From assembly GCA_002392765.1 (NCBI GenBank), contig DGHT01000039.1, positions 5,942 through 52,271 of the forward strand: 46,330 nucleotides of DNA. The letters are read 5' to 3'. Shown piece by piece: positions 40,431 to 46,330 of this stretch; position 1 is the stretch's first letter, and each line of letters begins with the position of its first letter. A model generated the notes under the pieces. That model saw nothing but the letters and a program-made list of their open reading frames with translations, ran no database searches and was not told the DNA's origin. A program made the position numbers and the translations under genes. The DNA is from Verrucomicrobia bacterium UBA3841. Its GTDB lineage: Bacteria > Verrucomicrobiota > Kiritimatiellia > RFP12 > UBA1067.

Positions 40431-42278
40431 ATGAAGAGAACGACAGTCTTGGGCATGGTCGCGGCCGCGGCGATGGGCGCGTGCGCGGAGGGGATGCTCA
40501 CCGAGGCGAATTCGCAGGTGATAAAGGAAGTCTCGCTTGAAACGGAGTTCGTGGTGTGCGGGGGCGGCCCTGCCGGGCTGTGCGCGGCGGTCGCGGCGGC
40601 GCGGCACGGCACGAAGGTCGTTCTCGTGCAGGCGCGCCCGGTGCTCGGCGGCAACATGTCCAGCGAAATGCGCATGGGCGTGATGGGCGCGTACGGCGAC
40701 GAGAACAAGGAAGCCGGGATAATGGAGGAGCTTCAGCTAAAGAACATCTACTACAACCCGCTCATGCGCTACACGCTCTGGGATGACGTGATGCTCTCGA
40801 CCGTCGTGCAGGAGCCGAACATCACGCTCCTTCTGAACACGTGCGTGGACGGCGTCGTCATGGACGGCGGGCGCATCGCGGCGGTGAAGGCCTGGAACGG
40901 CGACGCCTACACGCGCTACGTCATCAGGGGCCGCCACTTCGCCGACTGCACGGGCGACGGCATCCTCCGGCTCTCGGGCGCGAAGTTCAGGCACGGGCGC
41001 GAGCTGCCGTCCGAGTTCAACGAGACGTATCTCGAGGCCGGCGGCGACGCGAAGACGATGGGCAACTCGATTCTTCTCCAGCTGCGCCGGACGAAGGAGC
41101 ACCGCCCGTTCGTGCCGCCGCCGTGGGCGCACAAGTACACCGACGCGGACTTCGCGCATCCCGACGAGCCGCTGCCTCCTGGCGCGATGCGCCTCAACTA
41201 CAAGCGTCCGTTCCCGAAGGGCAACAACTTCTGGTGGGTCGAGATCGGCGGCAACCTGCACACCATCCACGACGCGAACGACATCCAGCTCGAACTGAAG
41301 AAGATCGCATACGGCGTGTGGGCCTACATGAAGAACCATCCGGACGGGCGAGCGAAGGAGTACGACCTCGACTGGATCGGCTCGCTTCCCGGCAAGCGCG
41401 AGTCCACGCGCTTCGTCGGCCCTCACATCCTCACGCAGGGAGACGTCCTGTCCGGCGGGCATTTCGAGGACGTCGTGGCCTACGGCGGCTGGAAGCTCGA
41501 CGACCATCATCCGGACGCCTTCGAGAGCAAGACGCATTCTTCGGTTGAGTACGAGTGCCCGTCGCCGTTCGGGATTCCGTTCGACTGCCTTTATTCGGTG
41601 AACGTGCCGAACCTGATGTTCGCGGGGCGCGACATATCGGCCACGCACATGAGCCTTTCGGCGACGCGCGTGATGGAGACGTGCGCGATGCTCGGCCAGG
41701 CCGTCGGCATCGCCGCGTCAATGCTCGTCAAGTACGGCATCGACCCCGCGCAGCTGCGGCGTGAGAGAATCGCCGAGCTTCAGGCGAAGCTTGAGGACGA
41801 CGACTGCATGCTGCCGTTCAGGTGGCGGAAGGTGTCGCCGCTCACGGCGGAGGCGAAGTGCGCGGACGACGTGGCGGTTCTCAAGAACGGCATAGACCGC
41901 AACTACGGCGGAAAGGACAATGGCGTGTGGCTCGACGCGGGCGAGGAGAAGATCGTGTACGAGTGGGACGCGCCGAAGCGCATTTCGGGCGCGCGGCTCG
42001 TATTCGACTCCGACATGACGTTCACCGGCAAGCGGATGCGCAAGCTGGAGATGACGGTTACGCCGGCAAAGATGCCGAAGATGATGGCGAAGGGGTTCCG
42101 CATCGACGCGAAGGTCGGCGGCGAGTGGAAGACGGTCTATGCAGACCGGCTGAATATTCTGCGCTTCAGGAAAGTCGCGTTCGATCCGGTGGGCGCCGAT
42201 GCTCTGCGGCTCGTCGTAACCGAGACCTGGGGCGGCGAAAAGGAGAAGGCCCACGTCTTCGCGTTCGACGCGCTTTGA
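40431..42278 (+). CDS. Secreted FAD-dependent oxidoreductase with C-terminal beta domain
   Basis: The 615-residue product starts at ATG 40431 with AGGAGAGGG seven bases upstream, preferred over the leader from the ribokinase stub. The signal-like N-terminus is KRTTVLGMVAAAAMGACA. FAD-binding GGGPAGL is at 44-50, then LVQARPVLGGNMSSEMRMG and the late FAGRDISATHMSLSATR motif, which together define the FAD_oxidored (PF12831-like) family. Residues about 500-615 form a beta-sandwich (GVWLDAGEEKIVYEWD, ISGARLVFDS), perhaps carbohydrate-binding. It heads a likely operon with two more exported proteins. The oxidised substrate is unknown. Confidence 0.82.
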   Translation: MKRTTVLGMVAAAAMGACAEGMLTEANSQVIKEVSLETEFVVCGGGPAGLCAAVAAARHGTKVVLVQARPVLGGNMSSEMRMGVMGAYGDENKEAGIMEELQLKNIYYNPLMRYTLWDDVMLSTVVQEPNITLLLNTCVDGVVMDGGRIAAVKAWNGDAYTRYVIRGRHFADCTGDGILRLSGAKFRHGRELPSEFNETYLEAGGDAKTMGNSILLQLRRTKEHRPFVPPPWAHKYTDADFAHPDEPLPPGAMRLNYKRPFPKGNNFWWVEIGGNLHTIHDANDIQLELKKIAYGVWAYMKNHPDGRAKEYDLDWIGSLPGKRESTRFVGPHILTQGDVLSGGHFEDVVAYGGWKLDDHHPDAFESKTHSSVEYECPSPFGIPFDCLYSVNVPNLMFAGRDISATHMSLSATRVMETCAMLGQAVGIAASMLVKYGIDPAQLRRERIAELQAKLEDDDCMLPFRWRKVSPLTAEAKCADDVAVLKNGIDRNYGGKDNGVWLDAGEEKIVYEWDAPKRISGARLVFDSDMTFTGKRMRKLEMTVTPAKMPKMMAKGFRIDAKVGGEWKTVYADRLNILRFRKVAFDPVGADALRLVVTETWGGEKEKAHVFAFDAL

Positions 42279-42333
42279 ACAACTTCAATGAAAGACAACC
42301 AGGGAGACAAGCAGCGATTTCCCGAGATAGAAA

Positions 42334-43155
42334 ATGCTCACGACAATGAACTGTGACAGGCGATCGTTACTTGCTCTTGCCGCTGCCTTGCTTGGATGCG
42401 AGGCGGTGCATGGTCCTGCGGCGGAAGAGCTGCGTCCGTTTGCTGTGGGGCTGGAGGCGCTTGACCAGAATGGCGGCCATGTGCAGGGCATTGCAGCCGC
42501 CCCTGATGCGTTGTACGTCTCTCAGCAGTCTCGGCTTGTCAAGCTAGACTGGACAGGTCGCGTCCTCAAAACGTGCGTAGCGCCAGTGCACACAGGCGAC
42601 ATCTTCTGGTGCAATGGCCGGCTTTACGCCGCCCTCGCCAGGGGCGGAAAGGGCTTCATCCGGATATACGATGCGGAGCTTAACCTCAAACGTGAGCGCG
42701 AAGTCGAGCGCGGCATTGACGGCATTGCGGTTCTTGACGGCGTGGTATATCTTGGCATGGGCTCGAAAACCCAGCCGTCAAAGAACCCGCATCGCGTGAA
42801 CATCCTCGGAAGGTTTGACGCCGAGACGCTGGAGGAAATCGCGCCTCGGGCGGAGTTCGACTATGGATACGAAACCAAATATGGCTTTCAGAACATAACT
42901 ACGGACGGCAAGTTGCTCTATGGCTCGTTCTACGCCGTCGTCGGCGCTCCGCAGATAGTGGCCTTCGACAGGGATCTGCATGTACTGGCAACGCACAGGC
43001 TACCGGCGAACCAGGGCTTGGATGTGCTGCCAGCGGCAGTGGCGGGCGAAGGCCGCGTCATGTTCATTCGCGGCAAGACTCATCTCGATGGCAATAAGAA
43101 GATCGCGTCTTGCTCGTTTGACTTCTTTCCGCTGGATGAATTGGAGTGGAAATGA
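42334..43155 (+). CDS. Exported beta-propeller-like protein
   Basis: The 273-residue product has a second in-frame ATG at 42346. The N-terminus (DRRSLLALAAALLGCEA) is a lipoprotein-like signal with LLGC as possible lipobox. Repeated strands such as GGHVQGIAAAPDALYVSQQS, RVLKTCVAPVHTGDIFWCNG and IDGIAVLDGVVYLG fit an NHL/propeller fold, but repeats are few. The stop overlaps the next ATG, so it is coupled to the second FAD oxidoreductase. A sensing or ligand-binding role is a guess. Confidence 0.65.
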   Translation: MLTTMNCDRRSLLALAAALLGCEAVHGPAAEELRPFAVGLEALDQNGGHVQGIAAAPDALYVSQQSRLVKLDWTGRVLKTCVAPVHTGDIFWCNGRLYAALARGGKGFIRIYDAELNLKREREVERGIDGIAVLDGVVYLGMGSKTQPSKNPHRVNILGRFDAETLEEIAPRAEFDYGYETKYGFQNITTDGKLLYGSFYAVVGAPQIVAFDRDLHVLATHRLPANQGLDVLPAAVAGEGRVMFIRGKTHLDGNKKIASCSFDFFPLDELEWK

Positions 43156-44513
43156 CACTTGGGCGCAGAGGATTTCTAAATGGGCTTCTCGCAACCTGCG
43201 GCTTGCCGGGAACGGCTCGCCCTGACATGCCTCGGCGCACGCTTCGCGCCGACGTGTTCGTCGCAGGGGCGGGCCCGGCCGGATTCGTCGCGGCGATTGC
43301 TGCGGCGCGGAATGGTGCGAAGGTGACGCTTGCCGAGTCGCTGGGCTTTCCGGGCGGCATGGCGACCGCAGGGCTCGTAGGGCCGATTTCGAAGTTCAAT
43401 TTCGGCGGACGGCGCGTCGTGGGCGGAATCGTGTGGGAGTTCGTCGAACGCATGGCCGCGCTCGGCGGCGCAATCACCGATCTTCCAAAGGGCAACGTCC
43501 CGTTTGAGGCAGAGGTTTATCGACGTGTCGCGCGCGAGATGCTTGAAGAGGCTGGTGTCAGATGCCTCTGGCAGACGCAGGTGTGCGGCGAGCCGGAGCT
43601 TGCGTCGGACGGCGCAATACGCGCCGTGTCGCTTTCGACTGGCGGGTTTATGACGCGCCTTGAGGCGAACAGGTTCGTCGATTGCACTGCTTCGGGTGCG
43701 ATAGTGGGGCATTGCGGTTTCGGCGGCTTCCGCTCCGAGAAGGGCGCGGCGCAGCCGCTTTCGCTCTGCTTCATCCTTGGCGGGGTGGACACCGACAAGG
43801 CGCGGGTCCTGGTGCGAAACGACAACGAGAGGTCGCGAAACCCCGTCCTGCGCGATGCGCTGGAAAAGGCGATGAAAGCAGGGCGCATCAAGTCGTTCGG
43901 CGGCCCGTGGGCTGTCTGGGGCAGCACGACACGGCCAGGTTTCGTTAGCGTGAACGCCACGCGCGCCGAGGCGACGGACGTGACCGATCCGATTGAAATC
44001 GCGGAGGCGACAGCGCGAATGCGCCGCGAGATACCCGTGATAATCGACGTGATGCGAGCGGCGGATTCCGCGTTCCGCAATGCATGGCTGGCCGAGACGG
44101 CGACAGTCAGCGGGTTCCGGGAGTGTCGCGAGATAAAGGCGCTTCATCGCGTGACTGCGGCAGAGTTCGCGTCGGGGGAGGACGTGCCGGACGCCATTGC
44201 TCTTGCCGCGCACCCCATGGATCGTCACATTGCCGGCTCGATCGGTCAGAGCCTCACGTTCCTGGAGCGCCCGGGCGTGATACCGCTTTCCGCGCTCGTG
44301 TCGGCGAAGTGCCCGAATCTGCTTGCGGCCGGCGGGCTTGTCGCGGCGGAGGCCGCCCCGTTCGCGTCAATGCGCGTGCAGGCTCAGTGCATGGCGACGG
44401 GACAGGCCGCTGGCGTCGTTGCCGCGTTCATGCCGGAAGAGGATGTGAGACGGCTTGACTTCGCCGCCGTCCGCCGTCTTTGCGAGGCTAATGGCGCGAT
44501 AGCCAGGGCGTAG
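43152..44513 (+). CDS. Tat-exported FAD-dependent oxidoreductase
   Basis: The start at ATG 43152 has GGAG five bases upstream. The 453-residue product opens MTLGRRGFLNGLLATCGLPG, a twin-arginine signal consistent with export of a folded flavoprotein. FAD-binding GAGPAGF and VTLAESLGFPGGMATAGLVG follow, and LLAAGGLVAAEAAPFASMRV closes the fold. It belongs to the same FAD_oxidored group as the gene at 40431 but lacks its beta domain. It overlaps the upstream propeller-like gene by four bases. Confidence 0.82.
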   Translation: MTLGRRGFLNGLLATCGLPGTARPDMPRRTLRADVFVAGAGPAGFVAAIAAARNGAKVTLAESLGFPGGMATAGLVGPISKFNFGGRRVVGGIVWEFVERMAALGGAITDLPKGNVPFEAEVYRRVAREMLEEAGVRCLWQTQVCGEPELASDGAIRAVSLSTGGFMTRLEANRFVDCTASGAIVGHCGFGGFRSEKGAAQPLSLCFILGGVDTDKARVLVRNDNERSRNPVLRDALEKAMKAGRIKSFGGPWAVWGSTTRPGFVSVNATRAEATDVTDPIEIAEATARMRREIPVIIDVMRAADSAFRNAWLAETATVSGFRECREIKALHRVTAAEFASGEDVPDAIALAAHPMDRHIAGSIGQSLTFLERPGVIPLSALVSAKCPNLLAAGGLVAAEAAPFASMRVQAQCMATGQAAGVVAAFMPEEDVRRLDFAAVRRLCEANGAIARA

Positions 44514-44590
44514 CCGAGCAAATGGTGCGGCAATCTTCGCATCGCCCGGGGCAATGCCTTTCGCGGCGCTATTGATGTGAATTGAAAAGT

Positions 44591-44617
44591 CAGATGGACA
44601 TTTAGGGTGTCCATCTG
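44591..44617. repeat. Perfect hairpin after the FAD oxidoreductase gene
   Basis: CAGATGGACA and TGTCCATCTG pair perfectly across a seven-base loop. No T run follows, so a classic terminator is not supported. The decarboxylase fragment begins right after it, so it may mark a junction. Confidence 0.75.
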
Positions 44618-44622
44618 GGATT

Positions 44623-45063
44623 TCAAATGCGGCGATCAAGGATTTGCTTGCGGAGAATGCAGACTGGTATTTCGAGCAGCTCAAGCGACTCCCTCCGTCG
44701 CAGCGGGTTTTGGCGAGGGCGCTGGCCGCGGAATCCGTGCGTGAGTTTCCGGCTGGATATCGAGAGCGCCAGCGCGAGAAGAGTCCGATCGGCCTCTTCG
44801 ACCACGAATATATCACACCCGAGATTGTAAAGCCGCCGCAGGAGGCGATCTACGCGAAGAAGCGCAGAGTGCCGATGTGCGAGTCGACGGGGCTCGTCGC
44901 CGGCGAATTGTGATGAGCTATCCGCCCGGCATCTCGATCGTCGCGCCGGGGGGGGGGGCATCACGCCAAACGTGCTTGAACACATCCTCTTCGCGAAGGA
45001 GAAGGACTGTTTCATGACCGGCACCGAGGACATGAAACTCGACTCCATCAACGTCTTGGTCTG
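44623..45063 (+). pseudogene. 3' fragment of an Orn/Lys/Arg decarboxylase, frame-broken
   Basis: The first frame encodes ENADWYFEQLKRLPPSQRVL and later YITPEIVKPPQEAIYAKKRR. After GLVAGEL a TGA interrupts it. A second frame gives MSYPPGISIVAPG, a hallmark of the C-terminal part of PLP-dependent basic amino acid decarboxylases (YPPGIP...PGE). It then enters 11 G, and a third frame gives ITPNVLEHILFAKEKDCFMT, ending SINVLV. The catalytic PLP domain is absent. At least two frameshifts are needed, so this is a relic rather than a working gene. Confidence 0.78.
44948..44958 (+). repeat. 11-G homopolymer in the decarboxylase relic
   Basis: This run replaces the codons for the PGE motif of the decarboxylase relic, where GGGGGAGCG-like sequence would be expected. 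Confidence 0.9.
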
Positions 45064-45262
45064 AGTCCATGCGGGGGCAAACGAGGAGAAATGCGCCACC
45101 CTGGCGCGTCAACAATCTGGAAAGCCTCTTCGCAAGACTCGTCTCCTTGTCCGCCGGACAATCTGATCGTTTTAGCGACGGGCGGAAGGTGAAACTTCGG
45201 TCTTGCGGGACACCATCTCCTCGACAGCTCGCGGAGATACGCCGTTCCCCATCCCCCCATCC
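45064..45262. other. Intergenic stretch before the third repeat array
   Basis: No gene is supported here. The sequence between the decarboxylase relic and repeat R6 has no start with a ribosome site and no family match. Confidence 0.5.
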
Positions 45263-45288
45263 AAGATTTTCCGCATATAATTCTCATT
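45263..45288 (+). repeat. 26-bp two-box repeat R6
   Basis: AAGATTTTCCGCA, TATA, ATTCTCATT. First unit of the third array. Confidence 0.92.
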
Positions 45289-45366
45289 AATAGAGAAATC
45301 TCCTCACCAGGCAAAAGGATGGAATCACAATCCACCCCGTCATAATCATAAATGCAATCTGCCTAT

Positions 45367-45392
45367 AAGATTTTCCGCACTAAATTCTCATT
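45367..45392 (+). repeat. 26-bp two-box repeat R7
   Basis: AAGATTTTCCGCA, CTAA, ATTCTCATT. It starts 104 bases after R6 and lies six bases before a TATAAT box, exactly as R5 does. Confidence 0.92.
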
Positions 45393-45395
45393 TTA

Positions 45396-45404
45396 TGATA
45401 TAAT
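45396..45404 (+). promoter_or_regulatory. Extended -10 promoter joined to repeat R7
   Basis: TGATATAAT has TATAAT at 45399-45404. The spacing from the right repeat box equals that at R5. This is the likely promoter of the gene at 45666, with a leader of about 255 bases. Confidence 0.65.
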
Positions 45405-45665
45405 ATGTGATGAAAGTGGAAATTGTAGTGATTGCTGATGATTATCAGTTGCGTGGCATCGTCTGTAGCGTCTTTATATGAGAAGAATGATCATGGCGGA
45501 TTTTCAGGGATAGGAGGAGCGCGGCGTCGGTGCAGCGTCTGGACTGAGTAAAAGAATATTACGAAAGGTTTTAATGAATTGGAGAAGTTCGGCGTTGTTC
45601 GTACAGTTAATATTGAAGGAAGAAATCAAATCGGTTCCGGATTAACATTAGGAGGAAGGCGAATC
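45405..45665 (+). other. Long leader region before the repeat-associated gene
   Basis: Two tiny reading frames are present, 45410-45481 (begins MKVEIVVIADDYQL) and 45574-45645 (begins MNWRSSALF). The first lies five bases after the -10 box. Neither has a family match. The frame of the downstream gene is open for some distance upstream (ELEKFGVVRTVNIEG), but no start codon is seen there with a ribosome site. Confidence 0.4.
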
Positions 45666-46330
45666 ATGGCAAAGACAGAATATAAACATTCTGCGTATTG
45701 GTATGCGTACCACTATGGCTGGACGTCCAGCGAGGCGAAAACCCTCGCTGGACAATATCTCGATTTCCACACATACCGGCCGCGCATGAAGAGACGTCCC
45801 GACGGCGAATTCCACGAGAAGGATTGGCTGGAATGGCGCAATACTCCAAAAGTACTCGACTCGAAATACAACCCTCTCATTCATTGCGCGTTCGCGATGG
45901 CCGATGTCGGGATCGCCATGCGCAACAAAGTGGCGAAACTCGCCAATCCTGACGAGCGCGACGTGATGAGGCGCGAGCTAATGCAGAAATTGAGACGACT
46001 GAGACGTCCCTTCTATTACGCACGCGAGACGGAGCGTCGCCGCGAACTCGCCGCCGCAAGGCGCAAGATAACGCGGCGCAGGACGAGTGCCCCGATGCCT
46101 GCCGCCGACGACATCCGCGTAGCGTGGGAAGCGCGCAAGTCGTCGCGAGAGGCGATGATCCGCCTTGGCGGAATCATGCACGATCTCGAATGCTACGTGG
46201 ACAACTGCCTCAAATTCGACGAGAACGGGAATGTCGCCGGACGCAACGGCGGCATCAGACAGTGGCTGAAAGGCAACGTCCCGGAGCTGTCGTGCAAATA
46301 CAAGACGCTCATGCGCTACAAAGCGATGGC
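45666..46330 (+). CDS. Repeat-associated protein of unknown function (partial, runs off window)
   Basis: 221 codons are visible with no stop, so the 3' end lies outside. AGGAGG lies ten bases before the ATG. The N-terminus is MAKTEYKHSAYWYAYHYGW and the middle is very basic (KLRRLRRPFYYARETERRR). The later part has helical blocks including GGIRQWLKGNVPELSCKYKT. A truncated homologue lies near 12 kb on the other strand, with the same 26-bp repeats upstream. I do not recognise the family. The charge pattern could fit nucleic-acid binding, which is inference. The gene may belong to a multicopy element. Confidence 0.8.
   Translation, partial: MAKTEYKHSAYWYAYHYGWTSSEAKTLAGQYLDFHTYRPRMKRRPDGEFHEKDWLEWRNTPKVLDSKYNPLIHCAFAMADVGIAMRNKVAKLANPDERDVMRRELMQKLRRLRRPFYYARETERRRELAAARRKITRRRTSAPMPAADDIRVAWEARKSSREAMIRLGGIMHDLECYVDNCLKFDENGNVAGRNGGIRQWLKGNVPELSCKYKTLMRYKAM

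Noticed and set aside
40257..42278. A genuine ribokinase-oxidoreductase fusion protein
   Set aside because: The kinase part is only a stub that has lost its frame, and the ATG at 40431 has a strong ribosome site and begins a signal peptide.
44591..44617. The hairpin as a rho-independent terminator
   Set aside because: No run of T follows the stem on either strand.
44913..44960. Programmed frameshifting in the decarboxylase
   Set aside because: The gene lacks its whole catalytic domain and needs at least two shifts, so decay is a better explanation.
45490..45530. Cytosine methyltransferase start (peptide FSGIGGA) upstream of the last gene
   Set aside because: The frame stops soon after, and no other methyltransferase motif follows.
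1..46330. tRNA, rRNA and known riboswitches
   Set aside because: No cloverleaf, rRNA-like stretch or recognisable riboswitch core was found by eye; a covariance-model search was not possible here.

Overview
The window reads as high-GC bacterial chromosome, probably a gut member of the PVC group such as Kiritimatiellota or a relative. The evidence for that is indirect: very large secreted modular proteins, a beta-1,3-glucanase and glucosidase cluster, a XylR-type regulator, secreted FAD oxidoreductases, a TRL-type lipoprotein, and palindromic repeats of a type I associate with PVC genomes. No rRNA or tRNA was recognised. Long antisense reading frames are a side effect of the GC content and were left out.

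Layout. 64-11812 is a three-gene operon with two giant paralogous exported proteins (1205 and 2324 residues) built from the same repeated modules, then an outer-membrane beta-barrel protein. 11813-12508 holds a truncated antisense gene and two copies of a dispersed 26-bp repeat. 12509-15336 encodes an EF-hand-like membrane protein and an overlapping alpha/beta hydrolase. 15414-18739 is a promoter-led operon: small lipoprotein, L-aspartate oxidase (nadB) and an oligopeptide-type ABC ATPase with an odd membrane tail. 18845-22041 is a sigma-like protein plus a YfbK-type von Willebrand A protein. 22042-23052 is a scrap region: palindromic elements, a 3' fragment of a lysine 2,3-aminomutase-like gene, three more 26-bp repeats and a 193-bp near-identical copy of the ABC ATPase tail. 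23137-26606 has a TRL lipoprotein, then a sugar-acid MFS transporter, DUF805 protein and SGNH-type lipoprotein. 26603-30965 is a divergent pair, a glycosidase facing a XylR-like regulator, with a MATE transporter coupled to the regulator. 31109-40151 is a beta-glucan-directed block: surface protein, GH81 endo-beta-1,3-glucanase, GH3 beta-glucosidase. 40257-44513 starts with a ribokinase stub running into a secreted FAD oxidoreductase, followed by a propeller-like protein and a Tat-exported FAD oxidoreductase. 44514-46330 holds a decaying decarboxylase fragment, two more 26-bp repeats, and the start of the intact homologue of the truncated gene near 12 kb.

Three themes stand out. First, 26-bp two-box repeats form three short arrays. 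Two arrays feed into the same extended -10 promoter at the same distance, and two lie upstream of members of one unknown gene family. Second, truncated gene pieces, internal duplications, palindromic elements, heptamer repeats and long G/C homopolymers collect in the gaps. Third, several single promoters (TATAAT or TAGAAT with an upstream TG) sit only 7-9 bases before an ATG with no ribosome-binding site, which suggests leaderless mRNAs. Catabolism appears aimed at beta-1,3-glucans and related plant, fungal or algal polysaccharides, but substrates are inferred from families only.
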